A DNA stretch of 64,000 bases from Lachnospiraceae bacterium (lineage in GTDB: Bacteria; Bacillota; Clostridia; Lachnospirales; Lachnospiraceae), in contig JAFXXN010000037.1 in the NCBI GenBank assembly GCA_017542245.1, positions 1 to 64,000 of the forward strand, in the 5' to 3' direction. This document shows positions 36,501-44,693 of this stretch, piece by piece. The notes beneath the pieces are model-generated. The model was not told the DNA's origin, made no database searches, and was given only the letters and a program-made list of their open reading frames with translations. Position 1 is the first letter of the stretch. Each line of letters starts with the position of its first letter. The position numbers were made by a program, and so were the translations under genes.

Positions 36501-38240
36501 ATGTATTTATTAAGTTATACCAGGCAACCCATAGATAATATTTATTATGATCCGAGACTGGCATATAGCATGCATTTGGCTGTTAGTACGGATATGAAGC
36601 ATTTTAAGGCTCTGAATCATAATTCGGGCATATTATTCGGAAAGGCTACCGAAAATCATGATGGGTCGCTTAATCCTAAAGCATTAAGAAAACCTTATAT
36701 TTTGAATAAGGGAAAGCATTTTGAGATAATTGTTTTAAGAACCGGTGGGGATGGTGAGTCCGATCCGGAAATAGATGATAACATAAAAGCCATTCTCGAA
36801 GATGGAGACGTTGGAAACACAGAGTCTGCATATACTCCGATAAAGTATTATACTGAAGATTTTCTTGTGTTTTCGGAGCCGGAAATTATTTCACCTGAGG
36901 AATATGTTGAGGCGATGTCGAAGGTTAGTCTTTCATGTATCTGGACTGAACTGTCGGAGCAGAGATTTTCAGGATGCGATGAGATAGAAGGAGCTGTTCC
37001 CTGCTGTGTTATTGAGATAGATGATGAAATCGGTGACAGGCTGATCAAGAAACTTACAACTCCTGTGAATACGGGAATCAGCTTTCCTGAAATCATATCT
37101 GTAAGTAATTACGAAGAACTGAAAGAATACCGTGCGGTTGCTTCATACAGTGACGGTACAACAGCCTTAAAAAGTATTGATTGGAATATTGAAAGGGTAG
37201 ATTTTGAAAAGAAGGGTGAATACATTCTTTCAGGGAGAATACATCAGGAACATTTTGATTTTCCGGTAGCTTTAAACCGCGCCGATCCGTGCGTTACATT
37301 CTGGAACGGAAAGTACTATTTTATAGCAACTAATGATGCGGACGGGAATCATACTCTTTATATAAGAGAAAGCGATACCCTTTCGGGACTGGTTGATGCG
37401 GATGAAAAGCTTATTCTTGATTCTTCGACTTATGAAGAAATCGGCGGACTATTGTGGGCACCTGAGTTTCATGAAATAAAAGGCAGATTATATATATTCC
37501 ATGCATGTACGCCCGGTGAGTTTTTCAGAGAAGAAAGCCATGTTATGGTGTTGAAAGAAAATGGGAATCCTATAGAAAAGGCAGATTGGTCAGAACCCCG
37601 AAGGGTGAAATTAAAAGATGGGTCGGATATCTGCGAGGCGGGAAAAGAGATCACTCTTGATATGACAGTCTTTGAATGGCAGGATGAGTTCTATGCCGTA
37701 TGGTCTCAGCGCCAATTTCTGCCAAAGGATCTGGGAGCTTGGCTGTATATTGCAAAGATCGATCCGGACAAGCCGTGGACACTGGCAAGTGATCCGGTGA
37801 TTTTGTCAAAACCCGATTATGGATGGGCAAATAATCATACATTTGTTGACGAAGGTCCGTTTGCATTACCTGCTGAAGACAGACTGTTTCTTACTTTTTC
37901 GAGTGCTGCTGTTGATACATCATATGTTGTAGGATTACTTCAGATAGAAAAAGGCAGGGATCTTCTTGACAGAAAGAATTGGAGAAAAACAGCATACCCA
38001 ATCCTTACATCGAGAAGCATTCCCGGAGAATTTGGAACCGGGCACAATGCATATTTTAAGGATGTTGATGGGACTATTTGGAATACTTATCATGCCCGTC
38101 CGGGTGCAGATGCACCAAGAAGCAGTGGTATAAGACGAGTTCATTTTGATATAGACGGAGAGCCGGTTTTGGATATGACTGAGGATATGGATGTAAACCC
38201 GGTATTGAGTATAGTGAAGACTAAGTTAACGGTGGTGTAA
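36501..38240 (+). CDS. Family 43-like glycoside hydrolase (cytoplasmic)
   Basis: The 579-residue protein has no signal peptide. The N-terminal 250 residues contain a partial five-blade-like start and a beta-sandwich-like stretch. The C-terminal 320 residues show the GH43 propeller pattern: A-D-P-C-V-T-F-W-N-G-K-Y-Y (general-base Asp), L-L-W-A-P-E-F-H-E (transition-state region), F-V-D-E-G-P-F (acid Glu) and G-T-G-H-N-A-Y-F. GH43 enzymes are mostly arabinofuranosidases or xylosidases. Its place between glycosyltransferase genes is unusual; it could recycle imported plant oligosaccharides or edit an intracellular glycan. Confidence 0.8.
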   Translation: MYLLSYTRQPIDNIYYDPRLAYSMHLAVSTDMKHFKALNHNSGILFGKATENHDGSLNPKALRKPYILNKGKHFEIIVLRTGGDGESDPEIDDNIKAILEDGDVGNTESAYTPIKYYTEDFLVFSEPEIISPEEYVEAMSKVSLSCIWTELSEQRFSGCDEIEGAVPCCVIEIDDEIGDRLIKKLTTPVNTGISFPEIISVSNYEELKEYRAVASYSDGTTALKSIDWNIERVDFEKKGEYILSGRIHQEHFDFPVALNRADPCVTFWNGKYYFIATNDADGNHTLYIRESDTLSGLVDADEKLILDSSTYEEIGGLLWAPEFHEIKGRLYIFHACTPGEFFREESHVMVLKENGNPIEKADWSEPRRVKLKDGSDICEAGKEITLDMTVFEWQDEFYAVWSQRQFLPKDLGAWLYIAKIDPDKPWTLASDPVILSKPDYGWANNHTFVDEGPFALPAEDRLFLTFSSAAVDTSYVVGLLQIEKGRDLLDRKNWRKTAYPILTSRSIPGEFGTGHNAYFKDVDGTIWNTYHARPGADAPRSSGIRRVHFDIDGEPVLDMTEDMDVNPVLSIVKTKLTVV

Positions 38241-38272
38241 CAAAAAGAAAAAATGATTATCAGAGGAGAAAA

Positions 38273-38854
38273 ATGAAAGCATATATATTTTTGGCAGACG
38301 GATTTGAAGAGGTAGAAGCGCTGACAACGGCAGACATCCTGATCAGGGCAGGTGTTGAAGTTAAACTGGTAAAAATTCCCGGTGGGACCGAGGATAGCAC
38401 ACATAAGTGCAAAGCTGTAAGAGGATCACATAATATTAAAGTAAAACCTGATCTTACGCTGAACATGGATACTACTGAGGAAGAACTTATGGATGCAGAA
38501 TGCGTCATCCTTCCGGGAGGCATGCCGGGAACGGTAAATCTTGCCTCAAACAGTGCAGTAGTTAATATAATAAAGGAATATGACAAGGCAGGCAAAGTAG
38601 TTGCTGCAATATGCGCGGCTCCGTCAATTCTTGGAGAGAACAACTTACTTGTTGGAAAGAAAGCTACCTGCTTCCCGGGTAATGAACCCAAATTGAAAGG
38701 CGCAGAACTTGTAAAAGAAGGTGCTGTTATAGATGGAAATATAGTTACCGGAAAATCAATGGGTTCAGCGGTAACATTTGGTCTGAAAGTTGTTGAGCGG
38801 CTGCTTGGAAAAGAAGCATCTGAAAAAGTGGAATCTTCAATTTACCGTGGGTGA
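38273..38854 (+). CDS. DJ-1/PfpI family protein
   Basis: A 193-residue class I amidotransferase-fold protein. The nucleophile-elbow Cys is in A-A-I-C-A-A-P-S, and a conserved Glu is in F-E-E-V-E-A near the N-terminus, as in DJ-1/YajL. Members act as glyoxalases, chaperones or deglycases; the sequence does not tell which. The AGAGGAGAAAA ribosome site lies 5 bases upstream. Its position in a glycan locus may be incidental. Confidence 0.85.
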   Translation: MKAYIFLADGFEEVEALTTADILIRAGVEVKLVKIPGGTEDSTHKCKAVRGSHNIKVKPDLTLNMDTTEEELMDAECVILPGGMPGTVNLASNSAVVNIIKEYDKAGKVVAAICAAPSILGENNLLVGKKATCFPGNEPKLKGAELVKEGAVIDGNIVTGKSMGSAVTFGLKVVERLLGKEASEKVESSIYRG

Positions 38855-38883
38855 TTTATTAGATTTTTAGTGTGGAGAATAAT

Positions 38884-39957
38884 ATGAAGATAGTATTTTT
38901 TAGTGGGAATATAACTAAAAGCGGTGGAACGGAAAGAGTTCTTTCGATTATCGCAAACGGATTGGTTAAACGTGGTTATGAAATTGTGATTTTCAGCCTT
39001 ACGGGTAACGGTGTACCGTTTTATGATTTTGATGAGAGTATCAGGATCAGACCCGTTGGCTCCAGGGGACTTGAAACAGACATACTGTCAAATATCAAAA
39101 CTTTATGCAGGTTCATGAAAGAGGAAAAGCCTGATTTTATTATTGATGTTGACATAATCCTTTGTTTTTATACCGGATTGTTGAAATTCAGATTCCCGAA
39201 AACGCACTGGATTTCATGGGAACATTTTAACTATTATTACAGATTCCCGGTAAACCATAACTTAAGAAAAATTGCCCGTTTTATAGTAAGTCGTTTCTCT
39301 GAATGTCTTGTAGTTCTTTCTGATGAGGATAAGGGATATTATCAAAGCAATCTTCGCTTAAAGTGCCGCATAAAGAGGATTTATAATCCGACTCCGTTTG
39401 AAGAAGATTTTGCTAAGACTGAAGAAAAAAAGGTGGTGTTGGCAGCAGGAAGACTTGTACGGATCAAAGGATTTGACATGTTGCTTAAGAGCTGGAAGCC
39501 TGTAGAAAAGAAACACCCGGATTGGATATTGAAAATTGCGGGCGATGGAGAGGAACGGGAAAACCTTGAGAAAGAAAAGGAGAGATTAGGGTTAAAGAAT
39601 GTTGAATTCCTTGGGATGGTTGAAGATATGAGACCCTACTATAAAGAAGCTGCTTTCTTTGTACTCCCGTCCCGTGATGAAGGTTTTGTTATGGTATTGC
39701 TTGAAGCCATGAAATACAGTTTGCCGGCAGTAGCTTTTATGTGTAAAACAGGTGTAAAAGAAGTTGTACAAGAGGGCATTAACGGATATGTTGCAAAGCT
39801 TGGGGATATGAAAACTTTGGCAAGAAAAATGGATCTTATGATCGGTGATGACGATAAAAGACACGCCATGGGTCTCAAAGCAAAAGAACTTATAAGCCGG
39901 TTTAACCAAGAAGGTATACTTGATGAATGGGAGAAACTGTTAATCTCGTTTGATTGA
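38884..39957 (+). CDS. Family 4 glycosyltransferase
   Basis: 357 residues with a GT-B fold. The N-terminus has G-G-T-E-R-V, the acceptor-side glycine loop; the C-terminal half has A-A-G-R-L-V-R-I-K-G-F, F-L-G-M-V-E-D-M and the donor-site P-S-R-D-E-G-F-V-M-V-L-L-E-A-M. It should be a cytosolic retaining transferase building a lipid-linked oligosaccharide. The ATG at 38884 follows GTGGAG; the earlier GTG at 38872 is part of that site. Confidence 0.88.
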   Translation: MKIVFFSGNITKSGGTERVLSIIANGLVKRGYEIVIFSLTGNGVPFYDFDESIRIRPVGSRGLETDILSNIKTLCRFMKEEKPDFIIDVDIILCFYTGLLKFRFPKTHWISWEHFNYYYRFPVNHNLRKIARFIVSRFSECLVVLSDEDKGYYQSNLRLKCRIKRIYNPTPFEEDFAKTEEKKVVLAAGRLVRIKGFDMLLKSWKPVEKKHPDWILKIAGDGEERENLEKEKERLGLKNVEFLGMVEDMRPYYKEAAFFVLPSRDEGFVMVLLEAMKYSLPAVAFMCKTGVKEVVQEGINGYVAKLGDMKTLARKMDLMIGDDDKRHAMGLKAKELISRFNQEGILDEWEKLLISFD

Positions 39958-39989
39958 AGAAAAAAACAGGAAAGGATTGGATCTGACTA

Positions 39990-40937
39990 ATGGGTATCAT
40001 TAAAAATCAAGATGAACTTATCAGTGTGATTGTTCCGTGTTATAATGTTGAAAAATATTTAAATAAGTGTCTGGACAGCATTGTGAATCAGACATATAGG
40101 AATTTGGATATTGTTCTTGTTGATGACGGAGCTACAGATAATACCGGAAATATATGCGACAGTTATGCAGAAAAAGATGAAAGAATAAGGGTTATCCATC
40201 AAGAAAACAAAGGTATTTCGGCAGCCAGAAATATTGGTTTGGATAATGCTAAAGGAAAGTTTGTTGTTTTTATTGACAGCGATGACTTTATGGCAAGGCA
40301 TGCTGTTGAATATTTTGTTTATCTGCAAAAAAAATACAATGCAGATGTTGTTAATGGGCGAACATGCGACTTAATCGACACTGAAGACGGATTGAAATAT
40401 AAATTAGAAAAAATAATTGTTCCCGATAGAACGGCAACTTCTGAAGAAGCTTTAAAAAGTATTGTTCAAAATGGATGTTTTGTAAACTGTAAGCTTTACA
40501 AAAAAGAAATATTTGATGATATCCGATTTCCTGTAGGAGTAATAAATGAAGACGAGGAAGTAATGTTAAAGATTTATGACAGATACAGTAATATTGTGCT
40601 TGGTGGAAGAACTGCTTATTATTACAGAGTAAGACCCGGCAGTCTTACAACTTCTAAATTTTCCTTTAAAAAACTTGATTTATATTATAATTCAATCAAA
40701 AATCTTGAGTTTATTAAAGAAAGACATCCAAATCTTTATGAATATGCTTATGCCAGACATATGAAGGCAGCAATTTTCTGCTCTGCAAATCTTCATATAC
40801 ACAGATTTGGTGCCGAGGGGAAAATGCATCGTAAAATCATAAGAGATGAATTGAGAAAGGATATCTTTAAGATATTAAAGAGCCCATATCTCCCCATAAA
40901 ATTTAAACTGATAGGACTGGTTTGTGCAATAATATAA
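39990..40937 (+). CDS. Family 2 glycosyltransferase
   Basis: 315 residues: I-V-P-C-Y-N-V-E-K-Y-L, D-D-G-A-T-D-N-T-G (usually D-G-S-T-D) and the D-S-D-D metal motif. A basic amphipathic C-terminus could bind the membrane. GC content appears lower than in the neighbouring housekeeping genes, as often in polysaccharide loci. It lies 47 bases before the flippase gene. Confidence 0.87.
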   Translation: MGIIKNQDELISVIVPCYNVEKYLNKCLDSIVNQTYRNLDIVLVDDGATDNTGNICDSYAEKDERIRVIHQENKGISAARNIGLDNAKGKFVVFIDSDDFMARHAVEYFVYLQKKYNADVVNGRTCDLIDTEDGLKYKLEKIIVPDRTATSEEALKSIVQNGCFVNCKLYKKEIFDDIRFPVGVINEDEEVMLKIYDRYSNIVLGGRTAYYYRVRPGSLTTSKFSFKKLDLYYNSIKNLEFIKERHPNLYEYAYARHMKAAIFCSANLHIHRFGAEGKMHRKIIRDELRKDIFKILKSPYLPIKFKLIGLVCAII

Positions 40938-40983
40938 CAAAATTGACTAAACATATTAATTTTTGGAAAGATAGATTGGAAAA

Positions 40984-42510
40984 ATGGATGACGGCAGAAT
41001 AAAAAATTCAACAAGAAATATGCTGGCTGCGATAATATATCGTATTATCAACCTTCTGTTTCCGTTTGTCATAAATACCATAATTATAAAGACTCTGGGA
41101 GTAGAATACCTTGGACTGAATATGATCTTTGCCTCCATACTGCAGATTTTGAGCATAACTGAACTTGGGTTCGGTAGTGCTTTGGTTTTCAGTATGTATG
41201 AACCGATAGCAAAAGGGGACACTGCTAAAGTTTCGGCACTCTTACGTCTGTATCGGAATGTGTATATGGTAATCGGAGGTATAGTATTCGCGGGAGGAAT
41301 GTTATGCCTGCCCTTGCTTCCTAAAATAGTGAATGGGGAAGTACCGAATGGTATCAGCATATATATACTTTTTGTGATAAGCCTTGTAAATTCTGTCATC
41401 GGATATTTTTTGTTTGCTTACAGGTCTTCGGTTATTATTGCCCATCAACGTAAGGATATTACCGAAAAAATTAATATTCTGATAGAAATAGCTCTTAATT
41501 GTTCAAAAGTGTTAATTCTCTTGGTTACAAAGAATTATTATCTTTTCTGTATACTTCAACCTGTATATACAATTATTAACTGCTTATTGGTGGCCGGAGC
41601 TTCAAAACGTTTTTTCCCTCAGTATAAGTGTGAAGGAACTATATCAAAGAAAGAAAAAAAATCTATATTTACGAGAGTTATAGGTCTGGCTATTCACAAA
41701 TTCTGTAATGTTGTCAGCAGATCTTTTGATAATGTTATTATTTCCTGGTTCCTTGGAATATATATTTTGGGAAAATATAATAATTATTTTGTTATAACCA
41801 ATGCGGTAGGTCTGTTCATTTATATTATTACGGTAAGTGTTTCTTCAAGTGTCGGAAATTCACTGGTCTGTGAGACAAAAGAAAAAAATTTCAGGGACTT
41901 TAATATTATTCAGTTGGGCTTTGATATGTGTCTTGGTTGGGCTTCGATCTGCTTAGTATGTCTTACACAGCCTTTTGTTAAAATATGGATTGGTGAAGAG
42001 CTCATGTTTGAAGACAGGACAGTGATTATATTTGCGGTATATCTGTATGCGGTAGTCTCAAGTGAAGTATTTATGACATACAGAGAAGCAGCCGGTATAT
42101 GGAAGCATGACAGGGTTAGACCTTTTGTAGAAGCAGGCTTAAATCTTTTGTTAAACATAGTACTGGTTAAGATAATTGGTGTAGATGGTGTACTTATCTC
42201 TACGATAATCACAATGGGTATTATCAGGGTTATCTGGGGATCTTATTATCTGTTTAAGGAACTCTTTACAGGTTACAGCCATGTAAAGTATCTTTTAAAA
42301 CAGTTATTATACTTGGTTATTACTGTTATTATTGGTGTAATCACGTATATCATATGCAGTTACATAAATATTGAAGGAATTCCGGGACTTCTTGTTAAAG
42401 GAGTAGTGTGTTCATTTATATCAATAGGATTGTATCTGGCGGTCTTTTTCAAAACAGATGAGTTTAAAAGTTTGTTAAATCTTGCCAAAGGAATATTAAA
42501 ACGAAAATAA
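40984..42510 (+). CDS. Wzx/MviN-type oligosaccharide flippase
   Basis: A 508-residue very hydrophobic protein with about 12-14 membrane helices, matching the polysaccharide biosynthesis (MATE-like) superfamily; the N-terminus S-T-R-N-M-L-A-A-I-I-Y-R-I-I-N and the later P-F-V-K-I-W-I-G are typical. It should flip a lipid-linked repeat unit to the outside. Its presence supports an exported glycan made by the surrounding transferases. No polymerase or chain-length gene is visible in this stretch. Confidence 0.87.
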   Translation: MDDGRIKNSTRNMLAAIIYRIINLLFPFVINTIIIKTLGVEYLGLNMIFASILQILSITELGFGSALVFSMYEPIAKGDTAKVSALLRLYRNVYMVIGGIVFAGGMLCLPLLPKIVNGEVPNGISIYILFVISLVNSVIGYFLFAYRSSVIIAHQRKDITEKINILIEIALNCSKVLILLVTKNYYLFCILQPVYTIINCLLVAGASKRFFPQYKCEGTISKKEKKSIFTRVIGLAIHKFCNVVSRSFDNVIISWFLGIYILGKYNNYFVITNAVGLFIYIITVSVSSSVGNSLVCETKEKNFRDFNIIQLGFDMCLGWASICLVCLTQPFVKIWIGEELMFEDRTVIIFAVYLYAVVSSEVFMTYREAAGIWKHDRVRPFVEAGLNLLLNIVLVKIIGVDGVLISTIITMGIIRVIWGSYYLFKELFTGYSHVKYLLKQLLYLVITVIIGVITYIICSYINIEGIPGLLVKGVVCSFISIGLYLAVFFKTDEFKSLLNLAKGILKRK

Positions 42511-42550
42511 GTGCTGAATAACAGAGATTTTATTAATAGAAGGTAGAGCT

Positions 42551-43612
42551 ATGGAACCGAAAGTGAGCATAATAATTCCGGTATATAATACTCAGATGTA
42601 TATTAAAGAGTGTCTGGAAAATGTGAGAAATCAGAAATATGATAACATTGAGATTATTCTTGTAGATGATGGTTCAACGGATGAATCTCCACGGATATGT
42701 GATGAATATGCTCGTGAGGATTCAAGGATAAAAGTTATACATAAGCAGAATGAAGGTCCGGGACTAACGAAAAATGTCGGACTTAATGTTTCAGAAGGAG
42801 AGTATATTGCTTTTGTAGATTCTGATGACAAGCTTGACGGAGATACGGCTATAAGCAATATGGTAAATGCTGCCTTGAAAAATGATGCTGATGTTGTAGC
42901 GGGTTCTTTCAGAAGATTTAATGAAAAAGGAGAACTTGGAATTAATGTGATCCAACTGAAAAACGGAGAGGATGTTATGACTCCCGATTTCAGATTCAGG
43001 GGGTTCTATCAATTTAATCATCTTGCTTATGAATGGGGAAAATTATATAAGAAGGCATTTATTATACAGAACGGGATACAGCACGGTTCTTATTCACTTG
43101 CTGAAGATAAAGCCTTTAATATGAGGGTTTATGCGTTAAGACCTAAATATGTTTTTATAGATAAGAGCGTGTATTGTTACCGGGTAAATGAAGACTCACT
43201 GACATCTAAGTACAGAAAAGACTTAAGGGATGTCTGGGTTGCAAGTGCCGTCGATTTTTCAAAGTTTCTGAAGGAAAGAAAGATAAAACTGAATATCGGT
43301 GACCTTTCGGCTTTCCATATCTGGCTGGGTTCATTCTTTATAATCAAACAGGAACTGCAAGCGGGAAAGAATATATTTTATACTACCGGAAAACTTAAAA
43401 AATATGCAGCAGTTCCCTATGTAAGAAAAGCCATGAAAAGTATCATAGCGAAGGACTATACCAAAGGGATAAAGGCTAAGATCTGGAGATGGTTGATCTG
43501 GGGGACGACTATGATATTCAATTTGCATCTTTATCTTGTATTTACTATGGGAATCGCACTTTTCATGAAACTGAGCGGTGATGCAAAAGTGACAAAACGA
43601 AGATATAAATAA
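42551..43612 (+). CDS. Family 2 glycosyltransferase
   Basis: 353 residues with V-S-I-I-I-P-V-Y-N, D-D-G-S-T-D-E-S and the metal motif D-S-D-D. A hydrophobic stretch close to the C-terminus (I-F-N-L-H-L-Y-L-V-F) suggests membrane association. It is the last plus-strand gene of the glycan unit, before a bidirectional terminator. Confidence 0.87.
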   Translation: MEPKVSIIIPVYNTQMYIKECLENVRNQKYDNIEIILVDDGSTDESPRICDEYAREDSRIKVIHKQNEGPGLTKNVGLNVSEGEYIAFVDSDDKLDGDTAISNMVNAALKNDADVVAGSFRRFNEKGELGINVIQLKNGEDVMTPDFRFRGFYQFNHLAYEWGKLYKKAFIIQNGIQHGSYSLAEDKAFNMRVYALRPKYVFIDKSVYCYRVNEDSLTSKYRKDLRDVWVASAVDFSKFLKERKIKLNIGDLSAFHIWLGSFFIIKQELQAGKNIFYTTGKLKKYAAVPYVRKAMKSIIAKDYTKGIKAKIWRWLIWGTTMIFNLHLYLVFTMGIALFMKLSGDAKVTKRRYK

Positions 43613-43638
43613 TAGAAGATTTATTATCAGAAAAAAAG

Positions 43639-43680
43639 CACCGGATAAAGCTATGATATTTAAAAGCATTTATCCGGTGA
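43639..43680. terminator. Bidirectional terminator between convergent glycosyltransferase genes
   Basis: CACCGGATAAA (43639-43649) pairs perfectly with TTTATCCGGTG (43669-43679). The minus strand has seven T bases after it; the plus strand continues AATTGTTTTA. Confidence 0.85.
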
Positions 43681-43686
43681 ATTGTT

Positions 43687-44403
43687 TTATTGGCTTTGCT
43701 TCATGTCTTTTTTCAATCGCCTGAAATCTCCGAGGGCTTTCCAGCCTATCTTAAAGATTTTAGGAATATTTATTGAGTTTTTTCCGGCTTTTCTGGATTT
43801 AAAACTGATTTCTTTAAAGGTAAGCCTTTCTCCGTAATAAGAAAAGTAGGTGGTCATCATTATGTTTGGAAGATTGTAGTCTTTATCAAGTTTGTACAGA
43901 TATTTTTTTACAACAGATGTTTTCATAAGCCTGAATGGGGCATTGGCATCGGGAACGCGTACTTTAAAATACAGCTTTAACAGGAAACAGACTACCTTTT
44001 CCACAAATGCCCGTGACTTACCGTCTCCGCGCACGGTCCTGTTTCCGAATATTCCGTCGTAATCATTTCTTAATTCCCAGAAAGCGGCAAATTCTTTTGG
44101 ATTGGTCTGACCGTCGGAATCTGTCTGAAAGATATAATCGGCATTATTCTGAATAGCATAATCGTATAAAGCTATTACTTTGGGGCCGTGCTGTTTTTCG
44201 GTTTTCTCGAGAATTTCCAGCTGTGGGTGTTTGGACTTATATTTTAATAGGATATTGTGGGTTGCATCTTCACTTCCACTGTCTGCCACAACCAACCGGG
44301 AATCGGGACTCATTCCTTCCAAAACGGAATACCAGGAATCAATAACCCCGAAAATATTGGCCTCTTCATTATAAGCCGGCATAACTATATATAAACTGTC
44401 CAT
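43687..44403 (-). CDS. Family 2 glycosyltransferase (dolichol-phosphate-mannose-synthase-like)
   Basis: 238 residues, with V-M-P-A-Y-N-E-E-A-N-I at the N-terminus, D-S-G-S-E-D-A-T, Q-T-D-S-D-G-Q and N-A-P-F-R-L-M, a pattern of transferases acting on polyprenyl phosphates. No membrane helix. On the minus strand AGGAGG (44416-44411) lies 7 bases before the ATG at 44403; the ORF extends upstream to 44457 without a ribosome site. It is transcribed alone, opposite to the glycan run. Confidence 0.87.
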   Translation of the reverse strand: MDSLYIVMPAYNEEANIFGVIDSWYSVLEGMSPDSRLVVADSGSEDATHNILLKYKSKHPQLEILEKTEKQHGPKVIALYDYAIQNNADYIFQTDSDGQTNPKEFAAFWELRNDYDGIFGNRTVRGDGKSRAFVEKVVCFLLKLYFKVRVPDANAPFRLMKTSVVKKYLYKLDKDYNLPNIMMTTYFSYYGERLTFKEISFKSRKAGKNSINIPKIFKIGWKALGDFRRLKKDMKQSQ

Positions 44404-44458
44404 AAATCGTCCTCCTGAAACAGAATCCGGTACAGAACCGTATCTGAATACACCCATA

Positions 44459-44487
44459 ATTATACTATAGGGAAGGGATAAAGTAAA
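44459..44487 (-). promoter_or_regulatory. Promoter of the minus-strand glycosyltransferase
   Basis: On the minus strand TTTACT (44487-44482), 17 bases, TATAAT (44464-44459). Confidence 0.55.
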
Positions 44488-44510
44488 GCAAATTTTGATA
44501 TATGATTTTA

Positions 44511-44539
44511 TTGAAAGTCAAGACTGTTTATGATAAAAT
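44511..44539 (+). promoter_or_regulatory. Sigma-A promoter of the PqqD-kinase locus
   Basis: TTGAAA (44511-44516), 17 bases, TAAAAT (44534-44539). The start near 44546 puts the structured repeat element at the very 5' end of a leader of about 148 bases. Confidence 0.65.
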
Positions 44540-44553
44540 ATAACAAAATAGGA

Positions 44554-44615
44554 GATGCTGAGCATCGTTTTGCTACTGGAGGAAACGTTGAAAGCGTTTT
44601 CGATGTGACATTGAC
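44554..44615 (+). repeat. Structured repeat element, copy 1 (5' leader)
   Basis: Hairpin 1 is GATGC-TGA-GCATC (44554-44566). Then a constant GTTTTGCTAC, hairpin 2 GGAAACG/CGTTTTC with a 7-base loop (stem extendable outward through a tandem G-A/A-G step), and a constant GTGACATTGAC tail. It matches 55618-55678 at about 54 of 62 positions; most differences fall in the hairpin loops or in positions that keep pairing. Both copies are preceded by ATAACAAAA. No known RNA family is recognised. Confidence 0.6.
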
Positions 44616-44667
44616 TGGTTTTAGCAGAGAAACATAATTATTATCAGGAGGACGGATCACTGGTTTT

Positions 44668-44688
44668 ATGAACCGGGAGCCGATTTAA
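44668..44688 (+). other. Possible six-codon leader ORF before the PqqD-kinase gene
   Basis: An ATG at 44668 opens a six-codon frame (M-N-R-E-P-I) ending TAA at 44686-44688, 5 bases before the next ATG. An AGGAGG at 44646-44651 is 16 bases before it, longer than optimal. The downstream gene lacks a well-placed ribosome site of its own, so reinitiation is possible. Weak evidence. Confidence 0.2.
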
Positions 44689-44693
44689 AATAT

